A DNA stretch of 64,000 nt from Tretioscincus oriximinensis. Its lineage: Eukaryota > Chordata > Lepidosauria > Squamata > Gymnophthalmidae. The notes beneath the pieces were generated by a model. It did no database searches, was not told the DNA's origin, and saw only the letters and a program-made list of their open reading frames with translations. The position numbers were made by a program, and so were the translations under genes. Of the stretch, positions 22,127 to 32,899 are shown one piece after another. The stretch is from the NCBI GenBank assembly GCA_022410635.1, contig JAJVDF010000167.1, positions 483,237 to 547,236 on the forward strand, given 5' to 3'. Within the stretch, counting starts at the first letter, position 1. Each line of letters starts with the position of its first letter.

Positions 22127-22231
22127 GAATAGCAAGCTGCCATGTCCATGTTAGTGTAGATTATGGGAGGCCCAGTTTGAAGCCTGCCATAGTCTGCAAT
22201 AGCATGCAGATGGCAGGCTTCTATTCCAAAA
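22127..22231. mobile_element. Palindromic MITE, unclassified family
   Basis: The left arm (AGAATAGCAAGCTGCCATGT, then AGTGTAGATTATGGGAGGC) is mirrored imperfectly by the right arm (GAAGCCTGCCATAGTCTGCA, then GCAGATGGCAGGCTTCTATT). A related copy is at 48676-48845. It abuts a Tc1/mariner-type MITE. No coding capacity. Confidence 0.65.
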
Positions 22232-22313
22232 TATACTGCTCATAACAATTAAGGGAACACTTTAACATAACAGTGTATGTTAAAGTGTTCCCTTAATTGT
22301 TTTGAGCAGTATA
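22232..22313. mobile_element. Tc1/mariner-type palindromic MITE
   Basis: Nearly perfect hairpin: TACTGCTCATAACAATTAAG then GGAACACTTTAACATA is inverted at 22275-22311, with one mismatch in the outer arm. TA dinucleotides flank both ends (22232-22233 and 22312-22313), as expected for Tc1/mariner insertion. The TACTGCTC...AAGGGAACACTT end is familiar from vertebrate Tc1/mariner elements. A second copy lies at 62610-62691. It encodes nothing and would depend on transposase in trans. Confidence 0.85.
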
Positions 22314-22916
22314 TATCCCAGAATCTGTCTGGCTGCAGAAAGGGCAACCTATGTAGAAGGCGCATGTAGTTTTTTTCATAAATTTTCTAAAGAAAATGAC
22401 CCCATTTAATAAGAGTTAAATGTAAAGGAAATAATTTTGAACATAGTTCCTTTCTCAATTAACGATTAAATATCTTTCATTTCTTTTATTGATAGACCAG
22501 TGAGAATATACTGTATTGATCTAATATGTCTCCTACTGCCAGGATTTTCTATAAACCAAAATTTGGGATTGGGTCTCCTGACATACAGAAAGGGAATGTG
22601 CACAGTGATTGTATGGCTGAGATCTGGTTTCATAGGGTTTAGAACCTACCGCATGAGGGGAAATTAATGCTTTTCGATCCCCTTGGATTCAAAAGAATTG
22701 TATTGTGAAAATTAAGAATAAGATTATTGGTAGTCTAATGAGATTCGGCTTACTCATTAAACGTGACCGGATCGGTGAATCGAGGAGGCTTGCCCTGGGG
22801 TCCGTATCACTAGCCACGGCAAAATAATCAGCCCACAGACGACACTTCAGGGTAACTGGAGACGTAGGAGGTCCACGAGTGTATGGAAGCCTCCAGACGA
22901 GACCGAGGTCTCCACT

Positions 22917-22922
22917 TTTATT
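22917..22922 (-). promoter_or_regulatory. Polyadenylation signal AATAAA of the LTR
   Basis: The minus strand reads GTCAATAAAAGTGGAGACC, a poly(A) signal near a predicted R region. It could double as a TATA-like box. Confidence 0.5.
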
Positions 22923-23274
22923 GACATCAGAATCAGAAGGCGTGTATCAGAATCATGACGGAATGAAAAGGGCGGAGGATACCCAACGTGGGCAAATTAC
23001 GTAGTGATGACACGTTGTCCCCCCTCCCAAGGGGGTGCAGCCTGAGGATGGTAACCAATCAGAGAAGAGATAGATGTGAGTGTGGTGTGCCTAATTACTG
23101 GAAACTTAGCTATCATTGAGAGCCCCTGTCAATCAAACTTGACAGGAAGATGATTCATGCCAAGGGTCCAGACTTTGATGACCTCTTGAGTGGCATGAAC
23201 AATAAGGTGAGACCAAGGGTATACAGAAAAGGGGAAGAAGGCTAAGAGGTGGCTTCCTTGGAACAATAGGGAAG

Positions 23275-23759
23275 NNNNNNNNNNNNNNNNNNNNNNNNNN
23301 NNNNNNNNNNNNNNNNNNNNNNNNNNNNNNNNNNNNNNNNNNNNNNNNNNNNNNNNNNNNNNNNNNNNNNNNNNNNNNNNNNNNNNNNNNNNNNNNNNNN
23401 NNNNNNNNNNNNNNNNNNNNNNNNNNNNNNNNNNNNNNNNNNNNNNNNNNNNNNNNNNNNNNNNNNNNNNNNNNNNNNNNNNNNNNNNNNNNNNNNNNNN
23501 NNNNNNNNNNNNNNNNNNNNNNNNNNNNNNNNNNNNNNNNNNNNNNNNNNNNNNNNNNNNNNNNNNNNNNNNNNNNNNNNNNNNNNNNNNNNNNNNNNNN
23601 NNNNNNNNNNNNNNNNNNNNNNNNNNNNNNNNNNNNNNNNNNNNNNNNNNNNNNNNNNNNNNNNNNNNNNNNNNNNNNNNNNNNNNNNNNNNNNNNNNNN
23701 NNNNNNNNNNNNNNNNNNNNNNNNNNNNNNNNNNNNNNNNNNNNNNNNNNNNNNNNNNN
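23275..23759. other. Assembly gap (485 N)
   Basis: A run of unknown bases inside the LTR-like element. The open frame reported by translating across it has no meaning. Confidence 0.99.
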
Positions 23760-23988
23760 CATGAGTCAGGGACTACCTTTCACAGGTGCCCCCAGGGAGA
23801 GGAAAGAGGGATAAAGAGAGTTCCTGAGTGTATACAGGGTTGAGGGAAAGGTCAGCTTGACCAAGGAAATTTTGAAAATTTCTTNCCCAGAGGCCTCTAC
23901 TAGATAGCTAGTTCCAGCTATAAATGATATATTAATAATATATTTTATATCTAATAATGTCCCAGGGGGAAATCCCCAACAGTAGTCT

Positions 23989-25030
23989 GCAAGCTGCTCT
24001 GCTAGTATAGGAAATGTTTTTGCTGGCAGTAGGCCTTTCTTGTAAAAGATAATGCTTTGCGCAAAAAGAAAAGCTTTTCATACCTTTTAATTTTATTGCC
24101 TTTCTTTCCTACTTCCTGTAATCTCATAATAATACACCCAAGATATCAGCTGACTAGGAAAATACACTGGGGAAGAAAATCGCTAGGCTGGGACATTTTT
24201 GACATGCAGAATTCGAAACAAAACAAAACAAAAAAACAGTTACAAAATGCTTCAGAACTCTTAAGGCTAAACATAATCACAGATCTGACGGTGAAAGGAT
24301 CCAGGACAGAAAAGAATTTGGAAGCCCTTCTGTTATTTCCTGAATTGTTTTGTCTGGTAGAAATAACTTGTTGGATTGTTCTCTCTTTGTTTTATTTTAC
24401 GTACATTCTGGATGCTTGGATTATTGGAAACAAAGTGCGGTAGCACAGACAAAGCACCAGAAGGGACAGCACTTGTTCAACTTTACAAGCAAGAGGATCA
24501 TTTATAAAAATTAACACTGAATCTTTGGCAGGCAGCCTGCAAGCAGTTCCATCATTCTTTTATTTCCTTTCTATTTACATGATGATCAAGCTCAGTCCAA
24601 TTGTTAGAGCTTGAGTACAGAACTGAAGACTCCTGATTCATTTGCTGCTACACGTGGCCAATATGCTTTAGTTCTGATATCTTTGAAACGTATATTATAA
24701 TTGCCTCATTTCTGTAGACAGACGTTGAATGTGTTTAGTTTTACCTAGTTTACTCAAGGCATTTGTTTTGACAAGAGAATTTAAGATCCAATACACTAAA
24801 TCAAATGCAACTAGTAGTGTTTGTGCCTCTGAAAACAGAAAAGAAAGGAAGAAGGCCCCTGCTCACTCTTCAAAATTATTGTGTCTAACAGATCATCTGC
24901 ATTTGATGGAAGGACAAAATATTAAAGGTTTAGCGTACCTATCTAATTTGCATAACATGTACCTGAAGACGCTAACAACAGGCAAAGGAACTACTCTTAT
25001 GAGAAAGCAAGACAGTATTCATATAAAAGG
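23989..25030. other. AT-rich stretch without recognised genes
   Basis: The 128-codon frame at 24057-24443 has AT-driven composition (Lys/Leu/Ile) and no recognised domain. I treat it as chance. Confidence 0.5.
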
Positions 25031-25039
25031 TGTGGTCTG

Positions 25040-25469
25040 CACATTGACAATTCTATTCACTAAAAGAGTGGTAATGATATTGACTTATAAGAGCCTAAAT
25101 GGCTTGGACCCAAATATCTGAAGGACAGACCTACCCAAAGTCCTCACCACTTAAGATTTGGCAGTGAGATACTCTGTTCCAGAACTTTCAGTAGTGAAAA
25201 TGATGGGGACATGTATGAAGTCATTTTTGGCAATAATTTCCATATAATGAAATAGCCTCTCCTCTGTGGTGCATCAGGCACTCTCATATATTTTCAGATG
25301 TCTGGTGAAGATGCCCCTGTTTATCCTGATCTTTGGATGGGTGATCAGCATCTGATTTCCCATTCAAGCATTACCATTGTTTGTGTTTATTTATTTTATC
25401 TGTCTTTACAGAGATTTTATTGTGACCTGTTTTGAGACCCTTGGGTATACGTGGAATATAAATATAAAA
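25040..25469 (+). mobile_element. L2-like LINE 3' fragment
   Basis: The plus strand encodes KRVVMILTYKSLNGLDPNI, which fits the conserved LxxKxLxGLxP block near the C-terminus of L2-type ORF2. It ends with GACCTGTTTTGAGACCCTTG then GTATACGTGGAATATAAATA, an L2-like 3' terminus with an A-rich tail. The next CR1 follows immediately. Confidence 0.55.
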
Positions 25470-26903
25470 AAACATAAGAACATAAGAACATAAGAACATA
25501 AGAAGAGCCATACTGGATCAGGCCACAGCCCATCAAGTCCAGCATTCTGTGTCACACAGAGGCCCACCAGATGCACCTGGGCAGCCTGAACAGAGGAAAG
25601 CAAAATATGCTGCTCCTGTTCATGACTCCCTGCAAATGGTATTTCAAGAGTCCTGCCTGTTGCTCCATCCGGGAGCCGACATCCAGACAACTATCCTAGT
25701 ATCCATTTATACCCTTAGTGTCCATAAACCTGTCTAGTCCTGTCTTGAAACTATCCAAGCTGTTGGCTACTACTACCTCTTCAGGAAGTAAATTCCACTG
25801 GCCGATGACCCTCTGGGTGAAAAAATACTTTCCTTATCTGTTCTTATTTTTCTTCCCCTCAGTTTCAAGAAGGGACCTCTGGTCCTAGTGTTGTGTGATA
25901 GAGAAAACTTTTTTCTCTATTCACCCTATCCATCCTATGCATGATTTTGTACACTTTAATCAGATCACCTCCCAAATGTCGCCTGTCAAGGCTGAAGAGG
26001 CCCAGACAAGTTCAAAATTCCTTTCGAGGCTGAAAAGGCCCAGACGTTGCAGCCTTGCTTCGTAAGGGAGGTGCTCCAGACCCTTGATCATTTTTGTTGC
26101 CCTTTTCTGCACCTTCTCCAGTTCCAAAATATCCCTCTTGAGATGTGGCGACCAGAATTGAACACAGTATTCCAAATGTGGCCTCACCACAGATTTATAA
26201 AGAGGCAAAACAACATTTGCTGACTTGTTTTCGATTCCTTTCCTAATTATCCCCAACATGGAATTTGCCTTTTTTGCTGCTGCTGCACACTGGGTTGACA
26301 TTTTCATTGAATTGTCCACTAACACCCCAAGATCCTTTTCTTGCTCGGTCACAGAAAGCTTGGTTCCCATCAGGTGGTAGGAGTATTTTGGGTTCTTTGC
26401 CCCAATATGCATGACCTTGCACTTGCTTAAGTTGAAGTGCATTTGCCACTTTGATGCCCACTCACCCAATTTCAATAAATCACTCTGGAGTGCCTTACAA
26501 TCATTTTCAGTTTTCACTACCCTGAACAGTTTAGTGTCGTCAGCAAACTTGGCTACTTCACTATGTACCTCGGCATCCAGATCATTTATAAATATATTGA
26601 AAAGCAAGGGTCCCAGTACAGATCCCTGGGGTACCCCACTTCTTACCTCTTTCCACTCAGAGAACTGTCCATTTAATACTACCCTCTGTTTTCTATCTTT
26701 TAGCCAGTTTCCAATCCAGGACAAAGTCTGTCCTCTTATACCATGAGTATGGAGCTTTTTTAGAAGCCTTTGATGAGGGACTTTATCAAAAGCCTTCTGA
26801 AAATCTAGATAGACAATATCAACTGGATCCCCTTTATCTACATGTTTGTTAACGCTCTCAAAGAATTCTAGCAAGTTGGTAAGACATGATTTACCTTTGC
26901 TGA
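25470..26903 (-). mobile_element. CR1 LINE (TTATGTTC family), minus strand, best RT copy
   Basis: The 3' end carries four CATAAGAA units (tail TTATGTTC on the sense strand), then a 3' UTR, then ORF2 back to the RT palm. The 5' end is truncated at about 26903 inside SCLTNLLEFFES, where a SINE begins. A local duplication of GGCTGAAGAGGCCCAGACAA at 25988 and 26028 breaks ORF2. It is the longest copy of this subfamily here. Confidence 0.9.
25960..26874 (-). pseudogene. CR1 reverse transcriptase, 304-codon open frame
   Basis: Uninterrupted RT palm, thumb and following domain. Landmarks: VYLDFQKAFDKVP (residues 21-33, first catalytic Asp), [14 protein letters not shown] (79-92) and FADDTKLF (110-117, the paired catalytic Asps). 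Then come KWQMHFNLSKCKVMHIG and VVRPHLEYCVQFWSPHLKRD. The fingers and endonuclease are absent because of 5' truncation. The frame degenerates after FSLERNFEL because of the small duplication. The catalytic residues are intact, but the protein would be partial; the first Met is only the first in-frame codon, not a real start. Confidence 0.9.
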
Positions 26904-27203
26904 ATGGCTCAGTTGATTAGGAAATGGTCTCTCATCTGGGAGGTCAGGTTTTGAAGCCCTATGTCAGGCATGGGGAAAGGTGAGCATCTTCCACTAGCCT
27001 GTAGCTCTACCCAGCCCAGCTATTTGAAAGCTAGAGCTGCAAGAAACTGCAACTGACTGCAAGTAGATACATGGAAACCACCATAGCCTGATGGGGAAGA
27101 TAGTATGTAAGCCTTCAGGCAAAATACCCTTGTAAGCCACTCTGAGTCCCTTTGAAAGGTGAGAAAAGCGGGGTATAAGAACTGAGTTCTTCTTCTTCTT
27201 TTA
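26900..27203 (+). mobile_element. tRNA-derived SINE, full length, plus strand
   Basis: The head has an A box (TGGCTCAGTTGATTAGG) and a B box (GGTTTTGAAGCCC), that is, a Pol III internal promoter. The middle contains CTGTAGCTCTACCCAGCC and AACTGCAACTGACTGCAAG. The 3' block is CACTCTGAGTCCCTTTGAAA then GAGAAAAGCGGGGTATAAG, with a (TTC)n end. It sits at the 5' truncation point of the CR1. Confidence 0.88.
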
Positions 27204-28950
27204 ACAAAATCAGTTACTCAATTATTACTGTGCGTTTTCTGCTCCATGGGAAAGCAGGGGCAATTAAATAAGTCAGGAATAACAAAACCACTCTAGATGA
27301 ATGAAGGAGGTGACACTGTGACCGTCTTGACAAGTGCCAACTCTTACCACCTATAAAAAAATCTTTCAGACAGCCATGCTGCAAAACTCAGATCTAACAC
27401 AAAATACCATCCACACTGATGCATATTCATATTTCATTAATTATTTGTGGTTCCTTGGATTCCATTGCTCTGATTTGTCAGCTGGCCTTAGCAGCATGTA
27501 CCAAGCTGGGATTTACTATAGGTGTCTCTGTGGTAAATCTCAGATACAAACTCCAAATGNCCCCAAAAACATATTTTGTGACTATAAAAAGTGCATGCAA
27601 TCCATGTCAATATTCACTTTACCCTATTTGGTCATTACCCTAAATCAAATCCTATATTTTCCCAATTTTTCTCCCCATCCAGATAATATCAAAGCTTTCC
27701 TACTTTTTTCTGGGGGGGAGGGGAATAGCTATCAGCACATAGCAAGCAAATGAGTAATGTGTAACTGTATATCTGCTCTCTCACATTCATACATATGTCT
27801 CACTATATAATTGCAATGTGCACATTTTGAAATGTATCTATTTTAACTTGTTTTCATTTTCTTTTAAATAAAAAAATCTCCAGTGTCTGCATTGCTCAAT
27901 TTGAAATCCAAAGGATAATTATATTCCAATCTGTGCATTACTTCATATAGTGCAGAGCAGATCAGCTTTTATCAGAATCCACAGAAATCAAATTCTTCAA
28001 GCATTCCTATGAACAGATTCAGTCTTTGTTCATTTTGAAATTAGTTTATCCTATCTTCTGAAATTGCCAGTATGCAATTTTCAATAATCATAGACGAAAA
28101 TCTAAGAAAAACTGAAGGTGGGGCATGGAATTGAGTAGTGTTGCGTAGGTGGGTTTGATTAGAGTTGGCAGCAATTTAAAACAAGATGCATCTTCCAGAA
28201 GAAAGGACAATTTTATGTAGGGAAAATAATGATAAGTCCTTTGAAAAAGGATCAACAAATTAATTGAATAGGAATGTTTTTAGAAAAAGAAGGGACAGAT
28301 TTTTTTTAAATCCCCGAAACAGGCCCTTATTCACACTAAGTTTAACATGGATTTAAGAGTATAACTGTCTTCTGCTATTGAGAAAATTTTCCCCTAAATT
28401 CTAAACCATTTCAGACTTCACTTGATCTTTGATTTCCTCCATTTCATTTTTGTAAGGCTTTGTATGTTTTTGCATCCTTTCTTCCTACATTTATTAGCAT
28501 TATGTTAAAAAACATGGTTGCATTTTAATATATGTGTGATCTTTGGCTTTCATTTTGTTTTGTTTTGGGAGAGTTAATATAAACCACCAGAAAACATGTC
28601 CTTTTTGTATAACAAGAAAATAATAATCCATACATATTGGTCTTTCTACCATCATAGAGAAAATTAAACATTCTAATTTGGGAGGAAATGCTGGGGAAAA
28701 TATTCTCTTTCATCCATTTGACAATTGCACATCTTCTTTTTTTCTTTGTGCTTAAACAAAGCAATAAGAGTAAGATGGTTCTTGGTCACAAAAAATGCTG
28801 ACTATGGCTCTGTACAGACACAGGCTAAAAAATCGCAGTATTTTCTTAAAATCCAGAATACTTAAGTTGCAAGTCTGTGCATACCTCTTTTATCCTTTCC
28901 CAATCAAGCCATTTGGATCCTGTTAGATAGAACCTTTTTTTTNNGGGGGG
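27204..28950. other. AT-rich stretch without recognised genes
   Basis: No coding motif or repeat terminus that I recognise. The 139-codon frame at 27334-27753 looks random. Confidence 0.55.
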
Positions 28951-29059
28951 GGGACCTGGTTTTAGGCTATCTACACAGCCCTCCTGGGGGCGCCGCCATT
29001 TCCCTGGTTTTTGCTGAGGATTTAAAAAAAAAATGGAAAAAAATTAAAAACATTTTTTT

Positions 29060-29325
29060 GAAAAACAATTCATTGCACCACCACTAGGGAGCACTGGCAT
29101 CTGGGGCCTGCTCCTGAAGGCACCCTCCCCNCTGCCAAAAATACAAATTCTCATGCACTCCAAACAATTCTCGCACACTTAAAAAAATGATTTTTTAAAA
29201 AAAACCAGTACAATGAACCACCACTGGGAGTCTCTAGCAACCGNGGCCACCTCCTGAAGGCACCCTCTCCTCTGCAAAAAAATAAAAAAAATCTGATGCA
29301 CTCCAAAAATTCTCACAAAAATTTC
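29060..29325. repeat. Imperfect direct duplication, unit about 135-140 bp
   Basis: Two copies share ACCACTAGGGAGCACTGG / ACCACTGGGAGTCTCTAG, then CTCCTGAAGGCACCCTCYCC, then TGCCAAAAAT / TGCAAAAAAAT and ATGCACTCCAAA(C)AATTCTC. Copies lie at about 29078-29180 and 29218-29310, separated by an A-rich joint. A repeat of unknown family, or a local tandem duplication. Confidence 0.7.
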
Positions 29326-29339
29326 TCAGGCGGGAACTT

Positions 29340-31820
29340 TGGAAGGGAATGCATGTTGGTGGGTAATTTGCATATTTATGAATATGCAAATTAGCATGAA
29401 TATTAGTTACCCCAATTTGGGCCGCAGCAAATCTGGTCAGTCTACTGTTAATGAGAGGACAATCAGGATCTAAATGCTGAGGAATACTGGGCATGCCCAG
29501 TTGCATTGTCTTGTTCAGCTTCTTGTGGTATCCTGATAATCCCATTAAGAAGTTACAGGCACAAAATTAAAAAAAAGTGCAAGAAAAAATTTGTGTGACA
29601 TTTGGCCTATTTAACAATTTATCTCCCCGCCCCCAATAAAGAAATGCTTTATTTAAAATAAGAAAAGAAAAGAAAGTGTTTTTCTCTCCCCACTGCCCTT
29701 TTTACCCATGCTTGTTTTAAAAAGCAACCCCCCCTCCTTGGTTTGCCCTGTTTTTCTGCAGCTAGAGAAACGTTTAAGTATGTTTGGTTCAGTTGGTTAA
29801 CCTTTATAATGCCCTGAAAGCATTGTTGGAAGAGAAGTACTAGGATGATAATCTGAAATGAAGACCTTCTAGAGAGCTATGATTGCTGTGTCCCAGCAAT
29901 TACATGTGGAAAACCTTTCAATGTCACAATAGGATAGCAAAACTAAATCAATATCTGGATGCATCTGTAGTGTGGTCAAAAAGCCTTTGTGCCAAATGAA
30001 ATGAAGGAAGGAAGTTTCAGGTTCCCTGCTTAGACAGACAGACAGACCGCGATAACAGAAGCACACTTACAAACAAATTCCTTCCCAAGATATTTTAATG
30101 GAGATATAAATGCACATAACCTAACTAGAAATCTTATGATCAATTTTATTTTATTTATTTAATTAACAATTTTTGATAGTGCTTCTGCCACTGTGTGCCC
30201 CGCACCTCCACCTTGACCATACTTGCCATCGTTCTGATGTTGCTAGTCAAGCATTGTTAGAAAGATATCAGATGGNATATTGTCTTCTAGGTTTCCCAAA
30301 GACCTTTCAGAAAGCCTATAGCAGGGATATGTGTGTGAGCATTCCTATATATTCTCAAATGTAACTGGTAAGTATACCACTAGGGCTAGGAGAAGATTGC
30401 ATGTTGTCTGACCATGCATCCAGCTAAGAGGAAACAGGACGGTCCCATGGGAAAAAGGAAGGAGTCCATGTGTGCAATGAAGACGATGGGAACAAGTAAT
30501 GGGAAAGGGGATGTGGCCTTGCTCTTAACTTTAACAGGATGCACTTTGATAGCAAACAGGAACAGGAACCCAGTTTGTGCGGAGCAAATTCAATAAATCC
30601 CTGAGGTTTTGAAATCCCTGAGGTTTCTAAAATCCCTTTTAATTTTGAAGGACCACACCAGGACTAAATTTTGACATCCTTTCTATTCAATCAAGATCAG
30701 ATGTTTTCATATATTTACCTTTATATCTTCACACTTTAAATTAGTATTATTTTTTGTTAAAACCCTCACCATCCAGTTGCTCAAAGGTCATAAAACTCAA
30801 GTTTCTACCTGTCATTTTTGTTCACATAATACAGGCAAGTGATGAATTATCAGTCACAAAAATAACTTTAAATTAAAATTAAACTAAACAACAGCATAAA
30901 GGTATCTTAATGAGATATTTGACTGATATTTTCCGGTTTATGTGACACAGACAAATCCATATAAGAGATCATGTTTGTTCAGCAAACCACANATGACTGG
31001 AAGACACATAGGAATAATTATTTTGAATTAGAGATAGTCAGATTGGATTTATTCACACTTGTTCTTGGAGTAATTTCATTGCTTTCAGCTGTTTTTATAT
31101 AACATTTATAGGAAACAGAGGACTGGGGACAGAATTTCCTTGGATGCCAACTATTTTACAAATCCTGTACAACATGGCAGTTAAATAACAATTTCCACTT
31201 AGTTTTTCCTTTTTGAAAAGAAAGGGAAAGCCTTCAGAAATTGAATGGATTTCTTTCCACAGCAAATTGTTCCTTTAGCTATGTGTGCAATTAACATACT
31301 GTAATTATCACAAATTGTAGTAAGCATTGATAACTGACATGCTGCAACCAAACTAAATTGCTTTTTTATGTGAAGGAGCCCTGAAGTGAATCTGGAACTT
31401 GAAGAACTTGCACTCCCTTAAATCAACTTACTTGTAGTGGTTTCTCTGTCTTCAATGAGAATGCTCCACAACAAATGATGGAGTCACAATGCTTACAGTA
31501 GTTTAAAAATAACGATGCTCAAAGCAAAATACCTTTCAGTCATGGACATCTTTCTCACTTTTATGGCAAAATTGATCTGCAAAGAACTTGGAGTTTAACA
31601 TATTATAATATTAAAAAAACTTTAATGAATAAGTAGGATTTGTTCATTGAGAAGAAATCAAGCTCAGAAATTGAAAGCAAAAAGCTACATGCCAATCACC
31701 TTTTCCATTTCAAGATACTTTCTATGATTCCCAGTAGCATTAATCCTTTGTACAGTACAAATTGCCAAGGTTAAAATAATATCTAGAAGTAGAATAAAAT
31801 CAACTACAAAATAAATATTT
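29340..31820. other. AT-rich stretch without recognised genes
   Basis: Contains (CAGA)n-like ACAGACAGACAGAC at about 30034-30047 only. No gene seen. Confidence 0.55.
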
Positions 31821-31824
31821 ATTT

Positions 31825-31915
31825 GTTTTATTTAGTTAGTTACATTTGTATACCACTCTGTATCAGAAGGTTTCAGATTGGTAAATAATAAAAAACAAAT
31901 AAATATTAAAACAAC
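31825..31915 (-). mobile_element. L2/SINE 3'-tail remnant, minus strand
   Basis: TTTATTTAGTTAGTTACATT then TGTATACCACTCTGTATCAG is the antisense of the same terminus seen at 32400-32480 (CAGTATAGAGTGGTATAGAA then ATGTAAATAAATAAAATAAA). Confidence 0.55.
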
Positions 31916-32397
31916 AGTTCGGTTGTATAGGGGAGACGAAAGATGGACCCACATTCAAGAAAAAAATGTTTATCTTTAATCATTTTGTGCCCAGGGCACT
32001 TTGCTTAAAGTGTCCATTCCTTCACATCTGAACTGTGCCTAAGAAGCTAGGAAGAATGCCAATTTTTTTCTCTGAGAGCACCAAGTTTTTAAAAATGCAA
32101 ATAGAATAAAGGATAAATTCCAAATAGTGGTCCATTTCTTCTGTTTCTATCTAGTCTCTGAATTAATTAAAGCTATAGGAATAGTGTCCTTGCACAGAAA
32201 CTGAAAGATCTTCTGGCCTTCGGAAACTCCGTAGGGAAGTATCCAAATGTGTGACCTAAAATTCACTACGTGATTCAGGACCAACCAGAAAGCCTCCAAT
32301 GTTGTTAGTTTTACTACTTTCTTCATTTTAAAATTCACTTTCACTGTGTTTTCTAATATAATTAAAATTAGGTTTGTAATTTGGTTTTAATATATTN

Positions 32398-32482
32398 TGT
32401 TGATTTTTATTGTTAACCATCCTGAGACCTTCCAGTATAGAGTGGTATAGAAATGTAAATAAATAAAATAAATAAGTAATCT
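32398..32482 (+). mobile_element. L2/SINE 3'-tail remnant, plus strand
   Basis: TTAACCATCCTGAGACCTTC, GTATAGAGTGGTATAGAAAT and an (AAATA)n tail: an L2-type 3' end without its body. It is inverted relative to the tail about 0.5 kb to the left. Confidence 0.6.
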
Positions 32483-32710
32483 AAAATCTAGGATAGGATT
32501 TTGGACCTTTAATGGCTATAGAAGAGATTACTTTTCACCAGATGCATATTCTAATGGCTGCTGCAATGGGTGTACATGCGTGCGTGTGTCACTTTTTCAC
32601 ACGCATTAAAGGTCCAAAACTCTACCCATTGATAGGAACCCTAATATAATCAAAGATCATTCTGATTCTTCTTGTATTTTTAACACTGTATTTGTATCTG
32701 GACTTATGAT

Positions 32711-32898
32711 ATGGAAGAAGAAGAGTTTTTATACCTTGCATTTCTCAGCCCTAAGGGAATCAAGTGGCTTACATAACCTTGTGTTCTNCTTTTGACAACA
32801 GATACCTTGTTAAGAAAGTGGGGCTGAGTGCAGAATTTGACCAGGGGATTTCCATATAAGAGTCTGACTCGCTAACCACTATGCCAGACTGGCTCTCA
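32711..32898 (-). mobile_element. tRNA-derived SINE, second family, minus strand
   Basis: On the minus strand it begins GAGAGCCAGTCTGGCATAGT, then GGTTAGCGAGTCAGACTC (A box), a degraded B box (GGTCAAATTC) and CAGCCCCAC, and ends with TATAAAAACTCTTCTTCTTC. The head differs from the GGCACGGATAGCTCAG family, while the (TTC)n tail is shared. About 190 bp, somewhat decayed. Confidence 0.8.
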
Positions 32899-32899
32899 T

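Larger units (their letters stand above)
22737..23981 (-). mobile_element. Solo-LTR-like retroviral element, minus strand, with assembly gap
   Basis: On the minus strand it starts TGTTGGGGATTTCCCCC and ends AATCTCATT. In between are an inverted CCAAT box (23055-23059 on the plus strand), an AATAAA followed by GTGGAGACCTCGGTCTCG, and a U5-like stretch. GTAGTCT occurs at both outer edges (22730-22736 and 23982-23988), a 7-bp candidate target duplication. The last two bases (TT after CA) would be unusual. N bases hide 23275-23759. No gag, pol or env is visible. Solo LTR is the simplest reading, but the gap could hide more. Confidence 0.6.

Noticed and set aside
23133..23762. 209-codon frame on the minus strand
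   Set aside because: Most of it is translated N bases of an assembly gap.
24057..24443. 128-codon frame with hydrophobic ends
   Set aside because: AT-driven composition, no recognised domain or splice context; fits chance.
26900..27203. Functional tRNA gene
   Set aside because: A and B boxes are present, but the sequence does not fold as a cloverleaf and the same head recurs in SINEs with (TTC)n tails.
28800..29000. hAT-like terminus (TCTGTACAGACACAGGC, GGCTATCTACACAGCCC)
   Set aside because: The two motifs do not form matched inverted ends and no 8-bp duplication was found.
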